Source of the DNA: Utricularia gibba | Lineage: Eukaryota; Streptophyta; Magnoliopsida; Lamiales; Lentibulariaceae | Direction: 5' to 3' | DNA length: 64,000 bases | NCBI GenBank assembly: GCA_002189035.1 | Contig: NEEC01000002.1 | Location: 3,991,001-4,055,000, forward strand | Shown here: piece after piece, positions 11,309 to 22,401 of the stretch | How the letters are laid out: each line of letters begins with the position of its first letter | Numbering within the stretch: the stretch's first letter is position 1 | Program-made: the position numbers and the translations under genes | Notes under the pieces: generated by a model | Databases searched by the model: none | What the model was told of the DNA's origin: nothing | Seen by the model: the letters and a program-made list of their open reading frames with translations, nothing else

Positions 11309-12459
11309 TAATAAATGAAAAATTCACACGTCGTAAATGTAAACTTTCCTATCAAATAAATTTATAACCTAATACACATTCAAGCATAAAACAATTATGA
11401 GCATAGTGGACTAGGGTCGAACACAAGGAGCTAGCTGCTTGCTATGTGAAGGTCAATGCAAGGAATCAATGTCACGTTGGTAAAATTGGTCTTAGCTAGG
11501 ACTAAGGCAGAACTAAAACGAAATACAGTAAAGAAAAGTAATAAGTTCTGGAACTCAGTTGTTTTTGGAAGGGAATGGGTGATACCTTGAGACTCCTAGG
11601 GGATGTATGCTTATCACTAAACAAACTCATACAAACCACAAATCATACAACTAACTCACAAGATCTAGGTCAACCCGGATTCTTGTTTTTTCCCCTAATT
11701 TTTGGTCTACCTCTAATTAGGGTTGTTAAGTTGGGTTTCAATACTTCCCCTTCCTGGATCTATCCTGGTTTGTTAAGGAAGTGGCGTGACTCATAGCTGT
11801 TTAGATCTAAAGATTGATTAACATGTTTCTCCCCTTTTTACCCAAGGCACCCGCCTAAGTACTTAGCCACTCATGCTTAAGATAAATGAAAGTGGAAAAG
11901 AAAACATCACCCACAGTGTGCTCATTTCACAGTCAAATACCAGAAAGCAAACAAGCAAGTAATGTGAAGTGTCAACAAAAAAACTGAAAAACGTCACTAG
12001 CTACTCTTAGCTAGGAGTAATATTCTTCGAACACAAAAATAATCTTGAACTTCAGCTTCGTTCCTGTTTGTCTTCCTTCTTCTTCCTCCCCAGAAAAACC
12101 TTCCCATAAAATTTGTTCCAAGGGGAGATCTGCCTTCTCTCTCATCTTTCCTCCCTTTTTGTCCAAAATCTCCCTTTTTCCTCCTTGGATTTTGTGTGTA
12201 CCACTTTTCAGACATTTGGACTCATCTTCTGCCACTAGACTGTGCATATTTGGCTCCTTGGGATTCGTGTTGCGACCTGCACTGCATTGCTCGAGTAACA
12301 CTATTAGAAGGTTGAGACGATTTAGTCTCAACTAAGACTAAAATAACACAATTGCGGTACTTATGCGCAAAAATATAAAACTAGGTAGTAAAACTAAATT
12401 TTTGTAGCACAATATGAATCTTTTCCATGCACTCAATCACTTAAAAATATGTGTTATCA
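11309..12459 (-). repeat. 5' LTR of the truncated Gypsy element (1.15 kb)
   Basis: Minus strand starts TGATAACACATATTTTTAAG at 12459 and ends just before the primer site at 11309. Aligns end to end with the solo LTR 52514-53636 (shared blocks include the stretch beginning GTCACGTTGGTAAAATTGG on the plus strand). The terminal dinucleotide on the gag side has mutated from TG to TA as read on the plus strand. Confidence 0.85.
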
Positions 12460-12784
12460 ATAGGAAAACATGATTTCTATTATTATATGTTCAAAAATAA
12501 TGATACATATAATATATATGTATTATATTTGTAATTTCAAAAAAAACGTAAATATCTTGAGGAATATTAGAAATATAAATATGTGTATTTTTTATTTTAA
12601 AATTATACAATTATAATTATGAGTAATTTTTTAAAAATATTTTATTAATTAGTTAGTTTGAGTGACATAAACAGTGTTTTAAAAAAAATTTGGCATATTT
12701 ATAACAGAAATTGTATTATTTAAATGTATATATTTATTATATTTAAATGTGTATGATATCTAAGAATAAAAGTAATTCAAAAAA

Positions 12785-12885
12785 GAAAAAAAAAAGTTAG
12801 GATGAGTGGTTTTGTACACATAGTACACACAGTGAGTGGTTTTGGAATTGGGTTTTTTTGCACTGGTTGGTTTTGAAAATGACCC
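12785..12885 (-). repeat. MULE right terminal inverted repeat
   Basis: Reverse complement pairs with 4920-5025. Followed by the target duplication CCTGTCTGG at 12886-12894. The AT-rich stretch 12460-12784 between the Gypsy LTR and this repeat is leftover MULE sequence with no recognised gene. Confidence 0.8.
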
Positions 12886-12894
12886 CCTGTCTGG

Positions 12895-14380
12895 GGGGTG
12901 GATGTCACGCGGGTTTAGACAAAGATGTAAACCTCCTGCAAAAATGGCAGAAACAAGTACAGTTATGATTAGCTTTACATGGGGTTCAAATCAGTAAAAG
13001 AAATTTATACATACGGTTGGTGGCCATGCAACCTTTTAGAGTTGGCCGGCCAATTGTATTGTTTGAATAGAGGGGAATTCTTCTTATTTTGATGTACCTT
13101 ATCGAGTCACATTATCTACATTTGAACCCATTGAGAGAATTATGTAGTAACTTAAGTGTTTTCAAGAGTAGAATACAAAAACAAGAAAAAGAGTACTATT
13201 ATTTATTCAGATATCTTACCTAATAGAATTTTTGGAAAGACAGTAAAGTTTGATACTTTACTAAGATAAATATTTTTATATTCACGATGATAAATAATAA
13301 ATTTTTATTGGAATTGGTTGTCGACATAGCTTTTATTTTTTGAATGAACCATGTAAAATTTTGATATCCATTTTATTAATTTTTAGATCAATTTATTACT
13401 TGGTATCAATTGTATACAACATATGATTGATGCATCAAGAATGGGACACACAATTTACATCATGGGATTTCGTTGATCAAAGAATTTTACCAATTACTCG
13501 AATGTTAAATTAAATCGTATGATGCAATCATAGCATTCAAAGTGCATCTTTAAGCATGGTGAGGTAAAGGAAAATTGAAAAAAGAGAGAGAAATGATTGC
13601 TTTTCAAAATAACTCAATAAAGAAAGTTCACTTTATTTAATCATCTAGATGAAGAGACAAAAATGGAATCAAACACACATACACATACAAAAGCTGATTA
13701 TGAAATAGTAAATTATGATTAATGTGAAAATGGACGGCCTTTTCACATGTCAATATGATGTCTCCTCCAAGGCTTACTGCTCCCAAAACTGGAACACTAT
13801 CAACCACTCTCACATTGCTTTTGTGGGAAATGCAATGCAACGAAATCGACAATTGAAGAAGGGCAGTCATTTTCCTCCTCCACATAACCATTTTGCTAAT
13901 CACTCTACCTTGCAAGAAGACATAACAACATCTTACTTGCTCCTATCATCAATGGGAAAATCTAGACTCTTATCAACTACTTCCAACAACAATCCATTCT
14001 AGCTCCATCACCTTAGAATCCTGCCCCAGTCACTAAGCAAGAGCTTGACAATACCATCATTGATTTTTCTAATATGTACTCATTTGCTATACCTTCTAGT
14101 TTTAGTGCAACTGCCAGTTCTAAAGTTTCTATTAATTCTTAGATCATTAACTCTAATGTGAGTGAATATATGTGTGGCAAGTCCTTTGTTGTCTGCAAAT
14201 TCTACAGGACATTAGCCATGTTTCCTACACCAAGGACATAACTACTGATAACCTCAGCCCTCAACAATAACATGATCTTGATCCACCAACAACAATAGAC
14301 ACACTCCAACAAGTTCTCTCCCAAAAACTCATTCGCAATAAGCACCTACAAAACTATCTCAAAAACTATCAACATAATCT
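12895..14380. other. No confident gene; upstream part of a dead Copia possible
   Basis: 12895-13630 is AT-rich with no recognised feature. From about 13700 short plus-strand frames appear, and from 14280 the linker preceding the Copia reverse transcriptase can be read (SQKLIRNKHLQN). I could not identify gag, protease or integrase here. Confidence 0.4.
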
Positions 14381-14384
14381 ATTG

Positions 14385-14739
14385 GATCCCTCTACCGATA
14401 TCCCATATCCAATTATATATCTACCAAGAAATTATCACCATCTTATATGGCCTACTTGGCCCATCTGTTTGGAACGAAGGTACCTGCAAGCTATGAGGAA
14501 GTAGCACTGGTCCTGAATTGGATAACCTCTACAAACACAGAGACCACTATTTTAGAGACAAATGGTACCTAGACAGTTGTAGCAATGCCAAAATAGCAAA
14601 ACACAATTGGAAACAAGTGGATATACACCAAGAAACTCCTTCCTGATGCGCGGGGATGTCTCGCGTGGGATGCACGCCATGCTTGAGCATGCGTGGGCGA
14701 GCGAAAACCAGATGTGCTTATCAATGTGTTCCCAAAACT

Positions 14740-14777
<38 letters not shown>

Positions 14778-15750
14778 GCGGCTTAATTTGACTCAACACG
14801 GGGAAACTTGCCAGGTCCAGACATAGTAAGGATTGACAAACTGAGAGCTCTTTCTTGATTCTATGGGTGGTGGTGCATGGCCGTTCTTAGTTGGTGGAGT
14901 GATTTGTCTGGTTAATTCCGTTAACGAACGAGACCTCAGCCTACTAACTAGCTATGCGGAGGACTCCCTTCGTGGCTAGCTTTTTTAGAGGGACTACGGC
15001 CTTCCAGGCCAAAGAAGTTTGAGGCAATAATAGGTCTGTGATGCCCTATTGCTAAACACAAGAAAATTTGTATATTATTTGCTCTAGCAGCACAATATTA
15101 GTGGAAGCTAAGGCAATTAGACATCAACAATGAGATTATATACATGGATCTCTCTCCTGGTTACATCAGTAATGTAACTTACCACAAGAATCAAAAATTG
15201 GTCTTTAGATTAAATAAGGTCGTATATGGCTTGAAACAAGTTTCCTACCAATAGAACTCAATGTTGTCAACCTAGTTAAATCATATGGATTTGAGCAAAC
15301 CATTGTTGACCACTCTCTCTTCACAAGAAGCTAGAAAATGGTACCATAATTGATTTAGTTGTTTATGTTGATGATATTGTTGTTGATTGTAGTTCTGAAC
15401 AAGAATTGGAAGAGGCAGTCAACTTCTTGTCATCAAAATTCAAACTCAAAGACCTTAGAACTCCAAAATATTTTCTAGACCTAGAAATTGCATGAGCTAA
15501 ATCTGGAATCTCATTGTATCATAGAAATTATATACTTGATTTATTGACTACATATGGAATGCTTGAATGTAAACCAACACTCACTCCTATTGAGGTAAAC
15601 CACAGACTCAAACTCAAGGATATTTATTTACCATCAGATATAAACATGCATAGGACATTGGTTGGCTGCTTGCTATATCTTACATTCACTCGATCAGATA
15701 TCAGTTATGCAACTCAAGTTCTCTCCCAACCACGGAAAAAAAGAGAGGTG
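14385..15750 (+). pseudogene. Copia reverse transcriptase, split by an rDNA fragment
   Basis: Reads ISTKKLSPSYMAYLAHLFG, then VPASYEEVALVLNW, VAMPK.QNTIGNKWIYTKK up to LLPD at about 14645, the normal start of a Copia RT (RVT_2). It resumes at about 15065 with ICILFALAAQ, KLRQLDINNEI, YMDLSPGYI, FRLNKVVYGLKQ, the catalytic LVVYVDDIVV and, at 15514-15740, YILDLLTTYGMLECKP, LVGCLLYLTFTRSDISYATQV. About 40 codons of RT are missing at the break and replaced by about 420 bp of foreign DNA containing an 18S rRNA segment. Stops are scattered throughout. Confidence 0.85.
14734..15047 (+). rRNA. Fragment of nuclear 18S rRNA gene (3' major domain)
   Basis: Begins AAACTAAGGAATTGACGGAA and runs through hallmark blocks AGGAGTGGAGCCTGCGGCTT, TTGACTCAACACGGGGAAAC, GATTCTATGGGTGGTGGTGC, GGTTAATTCCGTTAACGAAC and GAGGCAATAATAGGTCTGTG, ending GATGCCC. 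This is about 314 bp of the roughly 1.8-kb gene, with scattered substitutions (for example ACTTGCC for ACTTACC). It is a nuclear-type cytosolic sequence, not plastid or mitochondrial. The preceding 14646-14733 is unusually GC-rich and of unknown origin. Confidence 0.93.
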
Positions 15751-15754
15751 AATA

Positions 15755-16281
15755 AAGGGTCGAAAAGAAAAGAAAAGAAAAAACAATTGAGACCCAAGTC
15801 CTAAAAAGCAGCACATATTAAAAGAGCATGTGCGGACTTAATAAGTAATGAAAGGGTGAGCAGGGAAAGACTAATCCGGAGGAGTACGGAGGAGCGTGGT
15901 GTTATAAGGTGTGAGTGCTTGGCCAACACTCAGGAAAAAGAAAAGGCAATCATATTATGCCCGGATTAGTCTGGAACAAGCTGCCCCTTAATTACTCAAA
16001 AAAAGAGAAAAAAAAGAGAGAAGAAAAAATGGGTTGGCAACCGTGACCTTAAGTGACTTTGGAGGGATCAATTCTATAAGGTATGATCTTCGAAAACACT
16101 CCTCAAGAGGAATCTACTCATGCACATTTGAGTGATGAAATGACATGCACACTTGCACTTCTGTAGCTCATGCACCGAATTTATTCTCAGTTTTATGTTC
16201 ATCACTGATGCTGAAAGAACCAGTTTTCTGTTAGTCTTAGGTAAGACTTGGGGACAAATCTAGTGTCGTTGTAGCATAGTG
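15755..16281 (+). other. Possible 3' internal end of a Gypsy element
   Basis: Purine-rich runs (15735-15790, 16000-16030), then AAGACTTGGGGACAAATCTA shortly before an LTR that starts TGATAACACAC at 16282. A purine-rich 3' region with a GGGGACAA-type block before the LTR is usual in plant Athila/Tat elements. No pol codons remain. Assigned by resemblance only. Confidence 0.4.
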
Positions 16282-17648
16282 TGATAACACACAAATTTTC
16301 ATGTTTTAGGATATGAAAAGTCATAAATTTTTAATTAGGTTTAAGTGTTTATTTTATATTTTTAAGTGTTTTTATTACTTTAGGAGGATGTCATTTTTGG
16401 AGTGATTAGTGGGCTAAATCCTTTGATTTAGCCCACCCCATGTCTAACCCGATTTTGGAGTCTAGCAGCAACCCAAGAATCAAGGAAAAATCTGGATTTC
16501 GTGCAAGTCACCGGGCTGCAGGGAGCAATGAGTATACTGTCACGGTGACAGTCTGCAAGTCAGGGCCAAGAGCAGCAGATCTGTCAGAGAATGTACTTGA
16601 CTTGGGCAGTGGGAGGCAAGAGAAAGATGGGGAGTTGCAAAAAGGGGAGAGACGACCCAGAATTTTTAGACACAGCACACACGAGGGGTTTCTCCCCAAC
16701 CCAACTCGAACACAAAGAACACGAAAGGAGGAGGAAGAAAAAGAATTTTTTTGGAGAAGAACTTCCAGCTTGAAGGCAGAAGATCAAGACCAGTTCAGCG
16801 CTATTGTTTCGGTCTAGGAACAGTAGCAGACGAAAACTAGACTGTTTACTGCTTTATTTTAGTTTGTTGATGTTTTTAGCTTTTGCACCCAACTTCTACA
16901 CAATGTTCTCGACATTTTCGTTGTTTTATGTTAATGCCATCATTTTTTACCTTCAAAGCATGAGTAGCTAAACCCTAGGAGTCTTAATAAAATTGACCAT
17001 TGTTTCTTAGCTTTTGTTTCCATCAAACCATGGGTAGACCTAAGGAAGGGAACAAATAACTTCATAGCTTAGATACTTGATTTAGAGGTAGACCAGCAAA
17101 TCAAGATGAGAGCAATAGGTGTTAGTCCGAGGTAGAACCAGTAGAACCAAGTAGACCTAATTCTATATGCTTTGCATGCGAGTAGACCTAATTGTAAGGT
17201 TGGTGATGATATGGAGGACTAACTTAGCCAAAAATGTGATGAATGACTTGGGTAGACTTAGGTTATTTGAAGTTGTGAGTGTAGGAATATGGTAGCTTAA
17301 ACTAGGAATTTTGACATCACACCATCTGCAGATCCTTAAGGCACGTTAGTATTATTCTGAGTTAGAACCAGTACCTGTTACCTTAGCGTTAAGACTTGAT
17401 ACTGTTTACTGATCTTGTTTACCGAACTTGTTTACCACTTTTGGTCCGAGCTTAGACTGAGACTTACCATTACTTTGAATTCTGCATCTCTTGAAATACA
17501 TGACAATCACAAGCTCCTTGTGATCGACCCCGAATTCCACTGTACACTTTCAATTTAATTTGTATTTTGTGAGAATTAGGGATTATAAATGTATTTGATA
17601 CGGAAGTTTACTTTTATTGCAATGACATGCTAAAATTTCCATTTATCA
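16282..17648 (+). repeat. Gypsy LTR (1.37 kb)
   Basis: Starts TGATAACACACAAATTTTCA and ends ATTTCCATTTATCA three bases before a tRNA-Asp primer site, with gag following. Its 3' end resembles the LTRs at 11309-12459 and 52514-53636 (GTGATCGACCCC versus GTGTTCGACCCT, then TTTGATACGGAAGTTTAC versus TTTGATAGGAAAGTTTAC), while the 5' half differs, so it is a related subfamily. Its first ~160 bp reappear at 26370-26528. Open frames inside it are not genes. Confidence 0.8.
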
Positions 17649-17651
17649 AAT

Positions 17652-17669
17652 TGGCACCGTTGCCGGGAG
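17652..17669 (+). promoter_or_regulatory. Primer-binding site, tRNA-Asp type
   Basis: TGGCACCGTTGCCGGGAG matches the complement of the tRNA-Asp 3' end with two mismatches and sits three bases after the LTR end. It fixes the orientation of the element as plus. Confidence 0.8.
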
Positions 17670-17696
17670 CGGTGTTTAATTGTTTTGTGTTTTTAG

Positions 17697-18287
17697 TTGA
17701 TGCATTTATGTTCTTCTGGTGCAGGTAATCTCACTTTCCTCCTAGAAATTGAGAGAGCTATCAGCAAGAACAGGGTAAGAGTTAGGGAAGCAAGCAGATT
17801 GAGGCAGCTCCCACCCAAGACTAACAACAATCTCATAATGGCTGAACCTGAGAAGACCTTTAACGAATTGGATGCTGCTGATCATACTTACAGGTGTCTG
17901 TGCATCAGATTTCCAGAGGATGGAGCAAATGAGGTGAAACCAGCGATGATCAATTTTTTGCAAAAATTCTATGGAAAAATTGGTGAAAACCCCCATGAGC
18001 ATGTAGACAATGTAACAACGGTATGTACATCATTCAAGGGAGCTGGAATGACTGAAGATTCAATTTGTTTGAGAGTCTTCCAGTTTACCTTGGAAGGAGG
18101 AGCCAAAACGTGGTTCAACTCACTAAGGCCTAGAAGCAAAACCGATTGGGCTGGAATGAAGAAAGTGTTTTTGAGCAAGTATTTTCCAGCTTCCAAGGCT
18201 GAAGGTATTAGAAAAGAAATCAGTGATGTTGAACAAATGAGTGGAGAATCATTGCATCACATTGTGAGGCAAATGGCGAATGCCTAG
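17697..18287 (+). pseudogene. Gypsy gag, N-terminal part
   Basis: Open for 196 codons: MHLCSSGAGNLTF, IERAISKNRVRVREASRLR, MAEPEKTFNELDAADHTYR, FYGKIGENPHEHVDNV, TSFKGAGMTEDSICLRVF, LEGGAKTWFNSL and VFLSKYFPASKAEGIRKEI. The last blocks are the conserved retrotransposon-gag core of plant Ty3/Gypsy elements (PF03732 type). A stop follows LHHIVRQMANA, and no zinc knuckle, protease or pol follows, so the element is truncated. The first in-frame ATG after the proposed leader could also be at 17838 (MAEPEK). Confidence 0.88.
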
Positions 18288-18625
18288 AAGGCGGAAACAG
18301 GATGTCTATAGTTCATGGAGAAAATATCATCACAAACTTTCCCAAACTGCAGGAGAACAATTTGGACATGCCCCTTCCATTCGAGTCGAGTTGTATCATA
18401 TTGTTCCACGAATTGAATATTCTTTATTGATGCAACAGTCACCCTATAATGAAAGTTCAAGCACCAACATTGTAAGTTCTTGAGCCATCTTGGGGCCTTG
18501 TTTCTCAAGACTGCATACTCATCAGAAGAGCATTTCGTGTTTTTCATTATAAGGCATCTTGATATTGGGAAGATGGGAATTTGACTAAGCAAACCATGCT
18601 TCTAGAACCTCTTGATAGTAGTAGG

Positions 18626-19270
18626 TTAAACAATACTCCCCGTGATGGGTGAAATGAGATGGTCGAATATAAGATCTAATTGAGTTTCACTGTCTTCCTC
18701 CTTCAATTCACTTCCCTCTCTGTTTTCTTGAGATGCATTGACAACAAAGAAGAATTCAGGAAACTTGCAGGCAAGTGTTCTATCTTCACTAGCTTCACCG
18801 GAAGAATTTGACCGATAGTGGTCCACCAGCAGCCCCAATTTGTCTCTGAGTGGGCAAAATTTCTTAGGATATAGGAGTTTGGTCAAGATATCTGCTAATT
18901 GTTTCTCGGTAGGGACATATTTGAGCTTGATTTTCTTCTCCTTGATATAGTTTCAAACCACATGAAATTTTATCTGAATATGTTTGATTCACCATCATGA
19001 TAGCTGATTTGTTGTCCAAATAGATGGTCACTGGCTTGTCGATTTTAAGATTGAGATCTTTGAATATGTTACAAATCTATATTGTATGATTTGATACAGT
19101 TGCAACAGCCATGTATTCCACCTCAGAAGAGGATTGAGCAACTACACTCTATTTCTTGCTATTCCATGCGAATGCGCAGCCACTCAACATAAAGAGGTAT
19201 CGACTTGTAGATTTCATATCAAATTTATCACTTGTGTAATCACTGTCACAATACACCTATAAACATGGAG
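18626..19270 (-). pseudogene. Copia RNase H region
   Basis: Reads CDSDYTSDKFDMKSTSRYLF, VVAQSSSEVEYMAVATVSNH, PVTIYLDNKSAIMM and, near the end, ADILTKLLYPKKF, the standard C-terminal RNase H run of plant Copia polyproteins. Stops interrupt it. Residues after KLGLLVDHYRS (18830 downwards) are untranslated tail. Confidence 0.85.
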
Positions 19271-19328
19271 ACATACCTTTTGAGTAGATAAGACCAAGAT
19301 TACATGTTTTATTTAAATACTTGAGTAT

Positions 19329-20360
19329 CTATTTTCCAACTTCTAGGTGGGTGACTTGAGGCTCTTGCATGAATTGGCACAATAGATTGACCACGAAGGT
19401 AATGTCTGGTCTAGTGGTAGTCAGATACATGAGAGAACCTACAAGCTTGCAGTAAATATTTACATCTACGTTTTTTCCTTTTTCATAAAGGTCCTTTCTT
19501 GCTTCTGGTGTGATGGGTACAGACAAGCCCAAAGAGGAATTCATACCATATTTTCTTAGAAGATCCAGTGTATATTTCTTCTAAGAGACTACAACCGCTG
19601 TATCTGATTGTTTGATTTCCAGTCCTAGAAAGTAGGTCATCATACCCAAATTTGTGAGTTTGAATGCCTTTTTCAATCTCTCTTTTTCTTTATCTACCAG
19701 TTCGACATTACTTTTTGTCATGAGAATGTCATCAACATACAAAGATATAATAACTTGACTAGCAGTAGAGTTATTCTTCAATACATATAGTGTGTTATTA
19801 TTCGCGCTTCTTTGATATCCTTATTTCAAAAAATATTCATCAATTTTACTATACCAAGATCTAGGAGCTTGCTTGAATCCATATAAGGTTTATGTAGTTT
19901 ATAAACTTTATCCTCTTGTCCCTTGATAAGAAATCAAGGAGGTTGTTCAACATAGATTTCTTTAGTGAGATCACCATTGAGAAAAGCAGATTTTATATCT
20001 AAATGAAAGATGGGGCATTTTTTATAGACAGCCATGACAATTAACAACTTGATTGTATCCAGTCTTGCCAAGGGAGCAAAGGTATCGTGATAATCCACAC
20101 CTTCTCATTGTGTAAAGCCTTTGGCAACTAATCTTGCTTTGTATTTATTTATGCTACCATTTGGATTTGATTTTGTTCTAAGAACCCACCTTACTTCTAT
20201 AGCCTCTTGGATTTCACTCGATCAGTAAGGGTTCAGATTTTGTACTCATTTATATTGTCCAATTCAAGTTCCATAACCTTTCTCCACTCGGGATGAATCA
20301 AAGCGTAACTCAAGGAGGTAGGTTCATAATGAGTACTCAGGCATTAATCTTCATAAAATT
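19329..20360 (-). pseudogene. Copia reverse transcriptase
   Basis: Catalytic block VIISLYVDDILMT and FKLTNLGMMTYFLGLEIKQS (19581-19781), followed by YCKLVGSLMYLTTTRPDITF (19329-19544). Upstream, HPEWRKVMELEL marks the RT entry near 20280. Several in-frame stops and shifts between blocks. Same strand and order as the rest of the element. Confidence 0.88.
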
Positions 20361-20576
20361 AATTTATGGATTTGAATCCTTTCATAAGAGTGTGATCATA
20401 GGTCTTAGAGAACAAGAATGACGGTAAATATGAGGAATGAGCTTTTGTTTCTATGGCATGATCCATATGATTTTTGCTTTCCTCAATTAAGAAATATGTA
20501 TCATTGCACTCATTTTGATTAGGCAACTCGTTTAATCCATGTTCCTGCATGTCACTTTGATTCTCTTCATGGATTT

Positions 20577-21410
20577 CTATTTTATTTCTAATATCCATAA
20601 TTTCCTGAATAATTTCCAATGGAATAGAGGATCTCCATTTGCTTTTTTCGGAGGTAGTTCATTAATCTTTCCCAACTTGCATACTTCACAACAGTCCTTC
20701 ACCAATGTTAGATCATCCATTCCATCTACTAGTTTCGATTTTTTTGTCTTTGCTATAGATATTTGATTGTGGTGACCATATCGGCGATGCCATAATAACA
20801 TGCTTTTCTTTGATTCGGTGCTCAAACAGGTATGGCTGACTTCGACATTATTTCTCAAGAAATAGATGAGGAATGCCTTGTTTACCATAGGTATGACCAT
20901 AATTTCTTGTCCTGCATTGTTTGAAATGGTACATGCAAAGTTGGCAAATAATATTTTGAACCCTTTACTTACCAACTCACCCAAGCTGATCAAGTTATGT
21001 GATGCTGCGGGTACATAGAACACATCTTCAATCTGAATACATTTTGTTGAAGTCATCAATTGTATAGTTCCACATCCGAGTGTTGATATAAAGCTTCCAT
21101 CAGCTATTTTAATATTTCTAGATGTCAAATGAGTGTAATTCATAAATATAGAGAAATCATTAGATATGTGGTTAGTGCATCCACTGTCTGATAACCATGT
21201 ATATTTTTCTTGTTTATCTATTAGTGTAGTAAATATAATGTGTTTTCTTAAGGTTAGTATATCAGCATGAGTGTAGATCTGATCGGCTTCTTTTTCATCA
21301 ATGGTTTTAAAGGATACATTCTCCAGGGCTTTGGAAAAAGCTTCTTGTGAAAGACTAATGCTGAGGTTCCCTTTCAGACTCATAAGTTGTTTGTGCACTT
21401 GTGCAACCAT
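20577..21410 (-). pseudogene. Copia protease and pre-integrase domain
   Basis: Longest open stretch of the element (277 codons). The aspartic protease motif is WLSDSGCTNHIS, followed by FYVPAASHNLISLGELVSKG and the GAG-pre-integrase block MLLWHRRYGHHNQI with CCEVCKLGK (HHCC-type residues). It then jumps into linker sequence, showing that the catalytic integrase core was lost. Upstream on the same strand, residues CCYCKITNSHVLDNC (about 21490-21535) are a zinc-knuckle-like remnant. Confidence 0.88.
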
Positions 21411-21767
21411 TTCCTTTTTCAGATTGCAAATTTTTTCCGTGTGTCTTTTTTGATTGCAGAAGGTGTAGGTAGTCGAAGGATTCCACCAACAGTTATCTAG
21501 AACATGGGAGTTGGTAATTTTGCAATAGCAACAAGGTGGAATCTCACTTGTAGTGTTTGAGATTGCAAAATTAAACGATCAAAGTGTAGGAGGCTTGTAA
21601 GTATTTTTGAGTTTTTGATCTCCTTTCTTCTGCTCCAAGTGACCTACATAAAAAGCCTTCTCTTCCAAGTCCGTTGATTTAGTGTGCAACTCAAGTTTCT
21701 GAAGGTTTTCCAGTAGTTCTAGGTGAGTGAATCTTCTAAGGCAGCCCGTTGCTACCAATGAGGCGAT

Positions 21768-22260
21768 TTATGAGTTGTTGGAGGCTGGAAGGGCATTGAG
21801 TATAATGTCTTTCATGCGCTCTTCATCAGGTATGGCTCCCAATAGTTTTAGTTTTCTATCTGCATCTTTGATTATATTAGTCAAGTAATCAAAATTTTCA
21901 CCTGGGTTTAGTCTCAATGTCTCCAATGCTCTCCACTGATAGGTGATTTTTGTGGCTTTGGATTCAGCAGTTCTCAGATAAGTTTTTTCCAGTTGATCCC
22001 ATGCTTCTTCTGGGTTGTTGCACTCTAAGATAGTTTCATAGGCTTCACCAACCACTGCAGTATCGATGGCTGCACATATTTTCTTCTCAAGTGTTTTGTA
22101 TACTTTGTATTTCTCTGTATCTGCAACCTATGGAAGAGTCTCTATGAAGTATTCTTCAAGATCATTGTTTGAGAAGTAGTTTCTCATCTTTTTCTACTAG
22201 GTGCGAAACTCTTTAGGATCTTTGCCATCAAATATTGGAGGAGCAAGGGAAGAATTCATG
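21768..22260 (-). pseudogene. Copia gag (UBN2 type)
   Basis: Start MNSSLAPPIFDGKDPKEF at 22260, broken by a stop, then AWDQLEKTYLRTAESKATKI, LRLNPGENFDYLTNI and MKDIILNALPAS. This matches the UBN2 gag-polypeptide family of plant Copia elements. Lies directly after the LTR and leader. Confidence 0.88.
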
Positions 22261-22401
22261 TCGGGGTAATCGAGATACTAGAAGAAGATGAGGTATGGCT
22301 GCAAGTTGTTTAGCAGGATTGTATAGAGGTAACAAAGAAGTTGCGTGTATCACTATACGTCACGTCAGGTTCACCATGAAGAACTTGAAGAACTTCAATT
22401 T

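Larger units (their letters stand above)
10956..12459 (-). mobile_element. Truncated Gypsy-type element: 5' LTR, primer site and partial gag
   Basis: Minus-strand order: LTR (12459 to 11309), primer-binding site (11305-11288), then gag to about 10956, where it breaks into mudrA. No pol and no second LTR. The LTR matches the solo LTR at 52514-53636 over its whole length, and the gag matches that at 17697-18287. The 3' half of the host MULE transposase was lost at the same junction, so insertion was followed by deletion. Confidence 0.85.
4920..12885. mobile_element. Mutator-like element (MULE) with mudrA and an FCP1-like passenger gene
   Basis: Terminal inverted repeats of about 100 bp: the left end (from 4920, GGAGTTTTTACC) matches the reverse complement of the right end (from 12885, GGGTCATTTTCAAAACC). 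Shared inner blocks include CAAAAAAACC and CACTGTGTGTAC/CACTGTGTAC. The 9-bp string CCTGTCTGG flanks both ends (4911-4919 and 12886-12894), the target-duplication size expected of MULEs; the limits could shift by 1-2 bp because the site is itself repetitive. Inside are a mudrA-type transposase remnant (plus strand) and a gag-like/FCP1 fusion gene (minus strand) between two palindrome arrays. A truncated Gypsy element (10956-12459) replaces the 3' half of mudrA. The element looks non-autonomous now. Confidence 0.8.

Noticed and set aside
12045-12335. 96-codon frame as a gene
   Set aside because: Inside the Gypsy LTR; a near-identical frame recurs in the solo LTR at 53244-53555.
16440-16817. 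125-codon plus-strand frame as a gene
   Set aside because: It lies wholly inside a Gypsy LTR and has antisense frames of equal length; no homology.
18284-18592. Minus-strand frame as a leucine-rich-repeat gene
   Set aside because: A few Leu/Trp-rich residues look suggestive, but there is no repeat periodicity and it lies between two transposon fragments.
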